This document shows, one piece after another, positions 37,009-48,676 of a stretch of DNA of 64,000 nt. This DNA is from Ananas comosus (taxonomy: Eukaryota; Streptophyta; Magnoliopsida; Poales; Bromeliaceae). A program made the translations under genes and the position numbers. The DNA lies in assembly GCF_001540865.1 (NCBI RefSeq), contig NC_033642.1, positions 529,450 to 593,449 of the forward strand. The letters are read 5' to 3'. How positions within the stretch are numbered: position 1 is the first letter of the stretch; the number at the start of each line of letters is the position of its first letter. The notes beneath the pieces were generated by a model. That model was not told the DNA's origin. It ran no database searches and saw only the letters and a list, made by a program, of their open reading frames with translations.

Positions 37009-37500
37009 GAGCCATACTTTTTCAAGTAAATCAAGATTAGTGCCTCCGACGCTCAATCGGGAGTGTGTTTATCAGATGATTTTTTTTTTCTTTTCTCGGC
37101 ATTAGTTGATTATCATCTTTTTACCTATTTTGATCACAATATTTGATATTGGAAAGTTTTGTAATTGTAGTTCCTTTTTATGGTACTAATTTTTACTAAA
37201 CTGTAAGATTTGCGCATAATCTTATTGAGTTGAACATGCTTGCTTGAAGATGAAACCTGATTTTAGTTTCGCGCGGAAAGGCGAAAAAAATAGCAATAAA
37301 TATTCTGCTATTTGAAGAAATCTAGTTTTGCTCGAGAGGATTTAGAAAGTGTTATGAATAGACGAACAGTTGTTAATATTATCATAACCAACAATATTTG
37401 ATAACAAATTAAGAAAGGGCACAATGCTAAACATTTTCAAAATTATCTTTATCCTTATTGGTGGAAAATGTATTATTATCCTTATTATATTTCGAAAAAT
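37009..37500. other. BMS1 3'UTR and spacer
   Basis: AT-rich sequence follows the TAA stop at 37006-37008. The first 250 bp probably hold the 3'UTR. No other feature is recognised. Confidence 0.45.
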
Positions 37501-37920
37501 TTTCGAGTGTTGTATTATTTACCTTCTTAAAAGGCTAATACTAAAGTACCTTTTTAAGGTTCCAAGTTTTTTCAAACATATACTTAAATTTAAATTCTAT
37601 TAATGAACTCTTAGGAAATGCCATTATCTTTATGAAACTACCATTTGCTCTTTCAAATATACCTTTTTATTATTACCAATTTTTCTTATTTGTTTTTAAA
37701 TTAGTGGCAAAAAAAAATATTTTGACTTTTTATGCTTTCAAATAAAGTATTTTTTTAACTATGGTAAAATTTAACTCTAGTTATAATCTGATATGACTTA
37801 ATAAGCATTAAAAGTGGAGGTATTTTTGAATAACGGAGAAATATTAAAGGGTATATTTGAAATAAAAAAAAAAATTAGGGTAAGTTTTGAGGGGTATTCA
37901 TACGAGAAAATGATTATCTA
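37500..37920. repeat. Degraded copy of the 34445 MITE family
   Basis: The segment carries the family's internal order of motifs in the same sense, 'TTTCAAATATACC', 'TTTTCTTATTTG' and 'TTGACTTTT', and ends in a 'GAGGGGTATTCATAC' tail similar to the family terminus. The ends are too worn to give a target duplication. Confidence 0.5.
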
Positions 37921-38235
37921 CTATCTAGTCCTAAAATTGTGTAGGGTTCATCATAGCCCTGAGTAAAGTTATGGAGTTTAACTACTATATATAGTTTTAT
38001 TCTTCTAAAGAAGTATAATTTTTAAAAGTTCAATACAATAATTCATTCTGGTTAACTACACTTTAAACTTCACAACTACATGTTGTGTATTTAAATGAAT
38101 CATATATCACCATTTCTATGGTGATTTCTTATGAAAACTTCTTATTATCTATTAAGTATCATGAATTATATATATGCTTTTTATATTTTTCATTGTGTTA
38201 ACACAACGTCTAGTTATATCTATTTTTAAAGTAAA

Positions 38236-38480
38236 TGTTAAATAATACGAAACAACTGTTATACTCTAAAAATTTAAATTGATAGAGACTCGAGATTTTT
38301 TGTAAGGCCCATGCCGTGAATTTGAATTAAATAGGAGAAAATTAATAATGCTAAAAGTCCGACGTGATTCGAACTAAGGACTTCCTGCTCTGATACTATG
38401 TTAAGTAATACAAAACAATTATTATTCTCTAAAAATTTAAGCCGGTAAAGAACAGTGTTTATATGTTTTTATATTTAACA
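38236..38480 (-). mobile_element. TRIM/SMART-like miniature LTR element
   Basis: On the minus strand an 82-bp terminal repeat (38480-38399) starts TGTTAAAT and ends TTAACA. It is followed directly by TAGTATCAGAGCAGG, one base away from the TGGTATCAGAGC primer-binding motif complementary to plant initiator tRNA-Met. After about 100 bp of internal sequence a second, shorter direct copy of the terminal repeat follows (about 38284-38236, ending ATTTAACA). There is no coding capacity. The 3' repeat appears to lack its first 30-35 bp. Confidence 0.65.
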
Positions 38481-38639
38481 GTAGAAACATTGTGTACTTT
38501 ATCCTATGGCAAGTAGGAATCTGCTTTTAAATAAGAAATCTCCTATCTTTTCCCCTCCACAGTTAAGGGATTTCATCACAACCACTCACTTAATTTGCTT
38601 ATCAAAATTTTAAGTTGAAAGTATGATTTTCATCACAAC

Positions 38640-38946
38640 CCAAGTTAACTTAAGACAAATAAGAAATGTTGGTGATGATAGAAAGGTATATTTGAAAAGA
38701 CCAAAAATCAAAATACTTTTTGTGCCTCCTAACTTAAGGGCAAATAAGAAAAGTTGTTGATGGTAGAAGGGTATATTTGAAAGGGTAATATAGTAATTTT
38801 ATAGAGATAACAGTTATAGCTAAAAATTTAACTCTAGGGATATATTGAAAATATGTTGGAATGTGAAAAAGATATTTTGAATATTAACCTTTTAAGAGAA
38901 ATAAATCAGAAAGTCGAAAACTTTTTAGAGATATATAAGCAATTGG
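38640..38946. repeat. Truncated copy of the 34445 MITE family
   Basis: The segment is collinear with about 34635-34945, for example 'AAATAAGAAATGTTGGTGA', 'GGGTATATTTGAAAGGG' and the terminal 'GATATATAAGCAATTG'. The left half is missing. Confidence 0.7.
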
Positions 38947-39289
38947 CGCTAAAACTAACGATGCCTTGCGAATATCATGTGATAGGGTGGGCAGATGTTT
39001 CATACTTAACATGCCTCAATTTCCTTGAAGGAAAAGAATGAATGCTTCGTGCCTTTCTAATGTGTTAGTTAGCAAAAGCTTATCAACTATAATTTATTTT
39101 ATCTCTTCTCAGTTATTCTAATTTTAGAAATTATATTTTGCACAAACAATTTGAGACATTGGAGAAAATCAAAAAAATACTTTTGTATACACCAAACTCA
39201 ATTCTTGTCAAAATAAAATTCAAATTCACTACTAACAAAATGGTGGTGGAAGTTCTTTTCACATAACAATCATTAATGGAGAGCCCTCA

Positions 39290-40090
39290 TCACTGATATG
39301 TACTATCAAAGGAGGAAACAGCTTATGGAAGGTCAGTCGTTCAGACCTTACTCTGTATGGTAGCGGAGTGTCCTAATAACTAGAGATCTCTGTAAGTGTG
39401 GGATATCTTTTTCAATCGAGGATGAACATATGGTTAATTTTTGGGACGATATCTGGATTGATCAAGCTTCATTGCGCACTTCTTTTCCGAACATCTTTGA
39501 TAGAGTTACAATTAAAAGAGTTAACGATTGTTGGAGCAGACACGGGTGGAAGTGGCGCACTATCCTGGGTGGGTTCTCTCCTACCTACCCAACAGATAGT
39601 ATCCAAGTATAGGATATTAAGGAGTTGATTTCTACTGTATCCCTATGTAAAAGTCGAGACGAAGTAAAATGGCGATGGGCCCACTTAGAGTTATTTTCTG
39701 TCAAATCACTTCACTTGTTTCTACAAAATGGTGGTATTATTAACAAGAGTTTCGGTCGACTATGGAAGATCCGGGCCCCTCTCAAAGTTAAAAATCTATT
39801 TGTGGTTAGTATTGAAAAATAAGTTGCTGACAATGGATAATCTCAAAAAAAGAGGATGGAGCGGCGAAGAGAAGTATGTCTTCTGTTTAGAGGGGGTGGA
39901 GACGGTAGACCAACTATTTAACGTTACTACGATTTTAGTGGAGGGGTTTCTTCCAAACAAACGTTTCTCTTCCTCTAAGAAAATTTGGGAGGCAAACTAT
40001 AACACAAGAGGAGGAGCTCTTCCTCTAAGAAAATTTGGAAGGCAAACTATAACACAAGAGGAGGAGCTCAAGGCTGTAGAGATTTAGTGA
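39290..40090 (+). pseudogene. LINE (non-LTR retrotransposon) reverse-transcriptase 3' remnant
   Basis: Two frames give recognisable pieces of the C-terminal region of plant LINE reverse transcriptases: FWDDIWIDQ...FPNIF (39440-39510) and then KWRWAHLELFSVKSLHLF with WKIRAPLKVKNLF (39668-39806), the zf-RVT type context. A stop and a frame change lie between NLF..IEK and LLTMDNLKKRGW (about 39822-39860). Polymerase motifs are absent. A 50-bp tandem duplication interrupts the tail (39970-40069). Confidence 0.65.
39970..40069. repeat. 50-bp tandem duplication
   Basis: The unit beginning TTCCTCTAAGAAAATTTGG is repeated at a spacing of 50 bp with one base difference (GGGAGG versus GGAAGG). It lies inside the LINE remnant. 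Confidence 0.9.
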
Positions 40091-41236
40091 CTATTGCTGC
40101 GGCCTGATGGGCTATCTTGTTAGAGAGGAACAGGAGAATCTTTGTGTACTCTAAACGTCCATTGGGGTACTTACTCGCGATCCATTGGGGTATTTGCGCG
40201 CAGAGATATTATTGTAGCTTTAGTACTTTATTTAAAATAAAAATTTTGTAAGTACTCCGCATGAATGAAAAACGAAAACAAGTATCTTATAACACCTAGA
40301 AATACATATTTTAAAATCATTTTTTCTAAGTGACACTTAAACTTAATAAGATGGAATGAATTTTGTATTTCTATATTATAATAACTGTAAAACTTAGATA
40401 AATATTACTTTAGTAATTATGCATATTAACATAAAACAATACACATAAAACCAAGAAAATTGCTAGTAATATTATGCACTTTTTGACAAAAATAACTCAC
40501 AAGAGTTACTTGCAAGTAATATAACAGTATACATAAAACCAAAAGACATCAGAAGAATTTTACACCATCCACCTCATTTTCTCACCAGTTTATGAACCAT
40601 TCTATGCTAACCACATTTGAAACAGTAACAGAGATACAAATATTCGACGAAAAATGAATTTATTTCTCCTCATCAGCAAGCAAAATTTTTCAGCTTGGTT
40701 GTTAACATACCATGGCTCCTTAAGTTCAATCTGAAACATTTGAGGGATTTCGCGGAAGTAATACATACACATTGTTCTTTTCGATTTTGCAGTTTTAACC
40801 CACAGATTTCTGTTTCTGCAATTCGAGACTAAAATCTCCTTTTTATGACATGAAACACAACCTGGCACATTTTGTAATTCATATCTATGGACTCAGTTCG
40901 CGCCAGGTGCTGGAGATATTTTATACGACAGTTTCGAGAACAAACAAAGATGTGGGTTTTAAACTGCAAAATCAGGAAAAGACTGATGGTCTGTTGATGC
41001 AAAATGGCCTGCAGTTGGAGCGTGCCTGTCCGATCCTTGGCCCAATGATTCCCCGATCTATCTCTTTCAATCTCTCGACCTCAATCTCGATCTCGATGCA
41101 TTTGTCACTAATCTCTCTCTGTCACCAAAAAATCAAATACGATACGTTATGGACCAGTAGTAAATTATGTTGCAGTTTCTCAGCCATATCAGAATTCATT
41201 CGATGCCGCTTCATCGAAGTTATCCACTATATTCGC
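40091..41236. other. Spacer and probable 3'UTR of the PPR gene
   Basis: AT-rich sequence runs to about 40850. A more balanced segment (40860-41236) next to the PPR stop is probably its 3'UTR on the minus strand. I see no further gene. Confidence 0.45.
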
Positions 41237-44200
41237 CTATATACAGTGTACTTCCCCACCCTCAGTTTGAATTCTAGTGTTAGCTTCCGATGCAGTTTCA
41301 CACTTCGCTCCGACCCTTAAATTTCTCAGAAACAAGAGACCTAATATATTCATCGTGTCGAAAATATCCCCAGCTTCAGATTCTTTTCCCGCGTACTCGT
41401 AGAGATGAATGGCCGCACTGAAGATGAAACTGTCGGGCTTTATAGACTCGTTGATTGTCTCAAAGAAAGAAATGCCTTCGTTTATAAGACCGTAATCCAA
41501 ATAAGCCCTCATCATGCTTCTACAACAAGCCAAATCAGGAGCTATCTCCATTTGCCGCATTTGGTTGTACATTCTTTGGGCTTCTAGAATAAGCCCTTCC
41601 TTTAAAAGGGCGAAAATGAGGTGATTGAAATGGGAACACGAGGGAGTTATCCCCTCGTTTAGCATTTCATGAATTGTTTCCTCCACTTTGAGGTAATTTC
41701 CACTTTCGGTGTAGGCTCGGATCAGTGCGAGATAGGTAAAAGAATCGGGACGATGCCCAGTTTCCAGCATCTCTTGGAAAAGGATTTCCACTTTGCGGTG
41801 TAGACCAGAAGTGGCGTAGACGTTGATCATGGAATTGTAACTGATCTGCACGGCCATTTAAGAATTATTTGAGATTTTCTCGAACAAAATTTACATGTAC
41901 TGATACTGAAATCAGTAAATCATAACACAAAAACATTAGTTACTTCATAGAAAATGTATTTCCTTCTAGAAAATGCCATTTTGAATCTATTAATGCAAAA
42001 GAAGTAAGTTTTATGGTCTAAAAATGGCGAGAGAAACTACATTTGGATATCCTATTAATGAGCAGGATCATGTCAAAAATTTTATATATATATATATATA
42101 TAAAAATTAATATTTAATATCAATATCCACATACCTTTCCAGGTATAATTCCATCTTCCTTCATTTTACTGAATAATAGAGATGCCTCCGGGCACCGACC
42201 TGCAGTATGAAAACAATAGACATCCCAGCATACATTATTGAGGCATACAATTATACCACTCCATATTTCTATTTACATATATGTCCCAGCAAATTTGGAA
42301 TTTGCAGGGGGATATGTTTAAGTAGATATAATTATGCGAGGATATGTACATAAAAGCCCAATATGAAGGTCATTGTTTCTGTGGAAAATATTTCAATAAA
42401 TTCAATGTTAAATTTATCCTAGTATGCAAAAAAAAAAGAAGCTAGAAAGAGGCACAGGAAACACACCAGCTTTCCCATAGTAGGTAAGCATATTTGTGTA
42501 TGCTTTCTCATCAACAGAAAAGCCCAAGTCCTTCGCAGCATTAAACATCTCAATAGCGTTCTCCAATTTGCCTCCTTGGCCATAAACACTACATTCAATA
42601 GTGTGAAAGCAAATTATGCTAGAATATTCAAATTCGAAAGAATTTGAAAATATTAGGAGAGAAAAATGAAAAACAAAAATCAGTTACCTAATCATTGTGT
42701 TGTAAGTTTGAAGAGACGGAGGCACACCAGAAGAGATCATGCGATCATATATACTGATGGCGGAGTGCAACTTACCTGCATGGATTTTGAGTTCTATTAG
42801 TTAATAATCGTCCCAAAACACCAGCTTCTTTTCTAAAGTAATGGAATCATAAAAAAAGTATATGCCGAACCTGCATCTAGCATAGACTTAATAAAAGTAT
42901 TATATGCAACAGTATCAAGTGCCACTTCATAGTCCAAACTTCGATTGATAATGCACTCTGCCTCCTGATGTTTCCCTTAAAGAAACAAACAAAGCAACTC
43001 ATCAGAATATAATGCTTTTGTAGTATTTTACATGTGACGCCCACAAAATTTCCGACAAAAAAGAGGATACACAGAACTCGTCTCAACTATTCTTCACAGG
43101 TTAATTATCTTTATTTTAATAAGTACCAAAAGAAGGAAACAGAGACAGTTCTACCAAACCAAGCTAATTTTGTTCTTCCAGAGATCACATCATGAATCAT
43201 GAAAATCATGAACTGTACCAAATTATTTGTACAATTACTCGCATCAACAACAATTACGATGACAACAGCCAAAACACACTTAACTTGTCGCCCCAAAAAT
43301 ACAGATCCTATTATTTGATCTGGCCCTGTTCCACTCTGCTATGTTTCAGATGAAATTCTAGCTCTATTTCATTCAGGTATATCCATTAGTTGATTTTCTT
43401 TTGTCTTTTTTCCCAATCCCCAAATCCCAACTAGTTTTAAGTCTTCTCGACACTACGTGGCTATTCTACTCTCACAAGTTACAAGACTGAAAAAGAACAA
43501 CATAGAAGATCAAAGTAAACACCCAAGATAAAGCAAATGCATACCATGCTTAGCTAAAGCATTTACAAGTATGCTGATAGTGACTGCATCTTGCGTATTG
43601 CCGAGACTAACTGATTCCCTGTAGAGTTGGTTTGCTTCATCAACTTTGCCACATTTGCAAAAAGCATCAACCATGGCATTGCAAAGAGTTGCTCCTATTG
43701 CCAAAGAGTTCGACGCTGACTTAAAAACTTCCTGGGCTTGTTCTAACTGCTGGATCTGACCATATCGAGTAATTAAAGAAGCAGCTGCAGAGTCCTCAGG
43801 TCTGAAACCTAATTTAATTAATTGGTCGTATAAGAACTGAGCCCGCGCTATATTCCCTGCAGATAAATCACAAAATGGACCAGTCAGAAGAGAAGTGTGT
43901 CAAAACCATAAGCTGTGCCAAACCCACTGGTGCATGTTTGGCTTTCTTTTGCACCTGATTCTCTATTCTGAAGAGCAGCAACTGCAATTTTTGCAAATAG
44001 AAAGTCTGGAGCTTATGCTGCGGCTGCGAGCTGAAACGAACTCCTGGACCTAGAAGCTGAAGCTCCAATTGAATACTTCTAGTTCAACTACAGCAGGAAG
44101 CTGTTTTGGAAGATCCCCACAAAAAAACCTCTATTCAAACAGCACTTCTACAAAAGCTTCAACAATGCCAAAGAGACCACCCTAAGGACTTTTTGGCCAA

Positions 44201-47200
44201 TTAAAGCTCCAGCAGAGTTCTTGTTTAAGTTGAGCTGTTCAAAAAGCATTAACAACTACTTTCACTAAAATCCTTCTAACATCTTCTGCATCAAAGTGGA
44301 GCTTATGCTTTAGGGCCCAAAGATTCATTTTAGCTCCCCACCACAGCAAAAGTTCCAGATCTTTATTGTTTTCAAATGCCTGGTTGCTGCTCCTTGGTGG
44401 AAAAAGCTGTTTCAAAAGCCAAGCAAAGTAAGCGCTAAATGTACAATGAGCATTCATATTTGAACAAGTTAAGTTGCTTGCCTTCCCTAGCAAATTTGCA
44501 GATCAATTGGCATGCTGCAGATAGACCAAAATTTGTCTCCAACATGGATTTCAAGATCTCATTGGAATTATAGCTATCACCAGTTTCCAAATATATGCGG
44601 AGCATTACACCAAGTGCATTGGTATCTGGTTGCTGTGTTGTCCTTAACAAATTCTCTGCTTTCCTAAGCTCTCCTGCTTTCCCATATAATGCCATTAGCG
44701 ATGCCCTAGTTGTTTTATCCATACCAAACCCATTATTCTCCATATCTTCAAGTAATTTTTCAGCATCGTCGATCTTTCCCTCTCTGCAGTATACTTCCAT
44801 AACAGTCTTATAGAGGTTCTCATCAAATTTAAGCTCATTTTCTCTCATTTGGGAGATCAATCCCTTGGCCTTTTCCAGAAGACCCAATTTTACATACAAC
44901 ACAAGTAAATCATTAAAGCAAACAGCATCAGGAAGGCTAGCTTTAGATAGTGCTTGAAAAGCAGCTTCTGCCGAAGCTACGTCTTCCTTGGCAACATAAC
45001 ATCGAAGTAAAGCACTATATGCAAAATTCGACAGTTCAACGTTTCTAGACCTCATAACTTCCAAAACTTCTAGTGCTTTTTCATAATTCCCAGCACTAAT
45101 ATGAACTTGAGCCATCGCCACATATGTTTTCTCATCGCTAAGAATACCCAATGCTTCAATCTCTTTGAATGTTCTTTCTGCATCCTCATAAAGTCCGAGT
45201 TTTCCATATATCCTAACAAGTATTCCATAAATGACTTCATCAGGAACAATTTTATTTCTTTCCATCTCTGCAAAAAGTGAGAGAGCTTTCGAGTAATCTG
45301 AATGCTTATAATATAGATTAAGCATGGAGGCACAGGTGTAGTTACTTGGGATAATACCCGAAGGTCTCATCTCTTCATAAAGTCTTAATGCTTCTTCCCT
45401 TTTGCCATTTTTGGCGGTTAAGCTGATTAAATGACCGTATGTTGCCTCTTCAGGGATAAATCCAGCTTTCTTCATTTTCCCAAAAATATCCAAAGCCTCC
45501 TCCATGAGATCTTCTTTAACATGTGAGCTAATAACAATTGTATAAGTGAAGCGATTCGGCGCTACTTCTACTTCCAACATTTGCTTCCACAACTGGATGA
45601 CTTTTCCATGCAGCTTCTGCTTTTGCAAAGATGAAATCATGAAGTTAAATACGGCAATAGAAGGTAAGACACCTCTTCTACGAACAGCTGAATAGAATAG
45701 CAACATGTCTTTATGCCGGCCCCACCTAGCATAAGCACACAGAAGAGTTCCACAAGCCACTTCGTCAGGTTCACAACCAGCTTCGAGCATCTCCAGAAAG
45801 ATCTGTTCAGCTAGTTTGATCTTTCCAACTTGGCCATAAGCCCTAAGAACAATAGTGTAGACAATAACACTAGGTTTGTAACACAGCTGCACAAGCAACC
45901 AACTGATGAGGGTCAGTGAAGATTGTTTCAGTTTAAAGGTCTCAATAAAATCAAGAGAAAAAATTTAACAGGTAAATGCATAACTTTCAGTTTATATTCA
46001 ACGAAATTGACTCACGACTTCGCCAGCTACCATGACCTATTAAAGCGATATTTCATTGAAAGACTATATCAGCTTGTTAAAATAGCGACTACGATAGAGA
46101 AATCTTTGTCTCTACCCGTCATTATCATACTTCTAGAACATGCATAAAAAGTTAAGAACTCTTTCTGCATCAGTTTTATAACAGATTAGTTCAACACTCA
46201 CCCTTTCAAATATGTACACAAGCATAGTAGATACTAGATACCGCCTAAAGATGATAAACTAGATCAAAATTTGAAAAGAGTAGGACCAAGAATGGGTTCC
46301 AACCCGCTAGTTCCTTTAGGCATGTTTTAAACTAACTACTATCCATAAATTGTAGAACAGCTACTACTTAGTGGAAAATGGCGTAATTCGCAACAAACCA
46401 AGAATCAAAACATAATCTAGCAAGCAAATTCAAAGGCATTAATTGGTAGGTAAACAATATGTGGATAATAATTCAGAATTGCACTCTTTATTTCACTGGA
46501 AAGGAATAACCCCCTATTATAGTTGTTTTTGTCAAACCAATGTATTCTCGAATAACCCAAAAACTATGTTATGTTATTCCTCGCATTTTATCCTAGTTAT
46601 CCCCACAACAATCGAAATTATCCTCTACCATCACAGTTGTTCTTATGATCTAAAACGAAAGACACAATGGATTTTGTTCTCAGTTATCACTGTACTCAAA
46701 AACCAACTCATGATAAAAGCAAAAATAATCTAACAAGTAGCTTTCACCAATTCAGAACCACCGATAATTCATGTAGAGAACAAACCAAAGGTTCCATTTT
46801 TGTTTCTGTTTTCTTAATTCCTCTGCTCACCTGCAACTTCATCCATTCGAAGAAGTCCCGAACCTGGCGCCACCCGCGCTGCTCCTTGAGCACGATGCAC
46901 ATCTCCCTGAAGCTGAGCTTCGCCACGAACGACGCCATCACCTCCCGCATGTTGTAGGAGCCCTCGGGCCGCGACGAGAGGCCCCGCACCGCCCGGATCG
47001 CGGCCACCACGTGCCTCCCGTACAGGTGCCCGTCGCGGTCGCCCTCGATGTACCTCACCATCTGCTCCGGCGTGCGGCGGATCCACCGCGGGGTCTCGGC
47101 GCCGCTCCCCTGGTTGCGGCGGAGGCGGCTGAGGTACGCCGCCTTGGCGCGGATGATGCGCCGCGCGTCGTCGTCGGAGAGGGGCTTCCGAGGGTTCCGG

Positions 47201-47382
47201 CGGTAGGGATTGGTTCGGGGCCTCTCGCCGCCGCCGCCGCTGCCGCCATTGCCGGAGCTGAGGGACCAGGGGTCGGAGGAGAGGGCGGAGCGGAGAGGGG
47301 CGGGGGAGGGGAGACGACGATGGGGTTGGTTGGGGGAGGGAGAGGGGAAGGGGGAGAGGAACGGGGAGCGGAGGGAATCCAT
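41237..47382 (-). CDS. EMB976: P-class pentatricopeptide repeat protein, At5g27270 (EMB976)-like, 1085 codons in 8 exons
   Basis: Exons (minus): 47382-46831, 45886-44482, 43856-43545, 42975-42871, 42775-42688, 42588-42467, 42199-42135, 41845-41237. Phases are consistent and intron 2 is GC-AG. The N-terminus is Ser/Pro-rich and looks like an organelle transit peptide. It is followed by the conserved segment DARRIIRAKAAYLSRLRRN and WIRRTPEQMVRYIEGDRDG. From exon 2 onward come 35-residue PPR units in series (VIVYTIVLRAYGQVGKI..., TYGHLISL..., VIYGILVRIYGKLGLYEDA...). There is no DYW or E domain. Family members bind organellar RNA; the Arabidopsis homologue At5g27270 is an embryo-defective gene (EMB976). 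The length is near the Arabidopsis protein (about 1040). Exon 1 is extremely GC-rich while the rest is AT-rich, a typical monocot 5' GC gradient. An alternative is another long P-class PPR, but the N-terminal block favours this orthology. Confidence 0.9.
43931..44182. repeat. Possible Tourist-like MITE in PPR intron 2
   Basis: The left sequence GGTGCATGTTTGGCTTTCTT and the right end, whose reverse complement is GGGTGGTCTCTTTGGCATTG, are similar. Both sides contain 'AGCTTATGC / AGCTGAAGCTCC' type motifs. No target duplication is evident. Intron 2 (43857-44481) is otherwise featureless. Confidence 0.35.
45887..46830. other. PPR intron 1 (944 bp)
   Basis: The intron runs from CAG/GTGAGC to GTGCAG/CTG on the minus strand. 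It is AT-rich; no element with clear ends was seen. Confidence 0.6.
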
Positions 47383-47671
47383 TGTGGTCGCGGAGGAGAA
47401 ACCCTACCTCTGGGGTTTCTGATCGCTCGCTAGGGGTTTTGTTTGCATTTGGCGGGGACGAAGATGTGTCGGGGAAACGTTGAGGATAACGCTCGTCACG
47501 TGCGATGCACGTGATTCGGCACTTCATGTAATTCGTTGCCGTTTTTGGTTTTGCTCCTCGAACGAAGTCGGCAACGTTCTCAAGTAATTAGCGACTTCTT
47601 ATCAATCTAGAAAAATGGGCAATGGCGTAATTTGCGGTCAATTCATAACGCTTTTAAAAAAAAAAGAAAAA
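47383..47671. promoter_or_regulatory. PPR gene upstream region
   Basis: A GC-rich leader adjoins the ATG (complement of 47380-47382). It contains AGGGGTTTTG-like and AAACCCTA-like plant leader motifs at about 47400-47445 and a CACGTG core twice near 47495-47515, possible G-box sites. Their function is inferred only. Confidence 0.35.
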
Positions 47672-48002
47672 GGGTAAAAATGTGCAAAGCTTACTGGAAC
47701 TATAGTTCATTTTAATTCAACTATCTAACGTTTCGAAACTCTAATTTTAGTACTCAATCTTTTAATTTATTTGATTTAAAATAATATGATCGCTCGCCTG
47801 ATATAAAATTTATGCTAATTATAAATTTATAGTTACATAAATTATATAAAGTGTACTAACTAAATCCGAAAAGACAAACAACATGTTTAAATTTTGAAGT
47901 TAGAAAGTCACTAATTCAAATCAAATAAATTAAAAAATTAGATAAGTCAGATAGCCAGATCAAACTAGATAATAGTTAAACTAAATTTTATATATTTTTA
48001 CC
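47672..48002. mobile_element. MITE, same family as 60468-60830
   Basis: The ends GGGTAAAAATGTGCAAAGC and (reverse complement of the right end) GGTAAAAATATATAAAATTT form a terminal inverted repeat. The arms continue with 'CTATAGTTCATTTTAATTCAA' against 'CTATTATCTAGTTTGATCTGG'. The remaining 48003-48676 is AT-rich, with a long A run at 48003-48020, and no gene is seen. Confidence 0.6.
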
Positions 48003-48612
48003 AAAAAAAAAAAAAAAAAAACATGAATGTAGTTTAGGAAGGTTTCATCCATTTGCCTGTAAAAGTTATATATTTAAGTAATGTTTTATAGAGATGATGA
48101 ATTAAATATAATGTTACATATTCACACATCTAAGCAAGCAAATACTCAAAATAGGTTGAGGAGGAAAAGATAACATAAATATTCATATTATAGAAATGAT
48201 GAATTAAATGTGCTTATCCTTTGCAACTAAAATACATTCTATGCACATTTCACCAACAAAAATGTCCACATAATGATATTTTCAAGAACAACATCTTTGA
48301 TACTAGATTCACTACAACATTAACTCTTCTTAATATTTCCATATACCAAAAGATGAAGGGAAAAAAAAAAGAAAAAAAAATGCAACACAATGTTCTCTTC
48401 GACATCGCAAAAAAAATAGAATAAAATGCACATACACCACTACTTCAATTAAAATCACACAGAAGATACATCAAATAAGCTGAAAGACTTTGTTAATAAT
48501 ATACAATTATTTATGATCCCTGCTATAAGATCAGTCACTCACAAGCCCCTCCTCCACAATAATCGAAAACTCGAGGACGAAACCTAAAAAACTTCCATTC
48601 TCCCTCTTGGTA

Positions 48613-48623
48613 GTGCTTGTTGC

Positions 48624-48656
<33 letters not shown>

Positions 48657-48676
48657 AATTATTATTATTACTACTA
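48613..48676. repeat. Microsatellite (TTG)n-(ATT)n at the XLG 3' end
   Basis: About ten GTT units are followed by ATT/ACT units, ending at the base next to the XLG stop codon (complement of 48677-48679). On the transcript this is an AAT/CAA-rich 3'UTR start. Confidence 0.85.

Noticed and set aside
38355..38398. tRNA-like T-arm sequence (ATTCGAA) near a GCTCTGATAC motif
   Set aside because: No cloverleaf can be folded around it. The motif is explained as the primer-binding site of a miniature LTR element.
47011..47433. Long + strand frames opposite PPR exon 1
   Set aside because: GC-rich antisense shadows of the conserved PPR first exon, with Ala/Gly/Arg-biased composition only.
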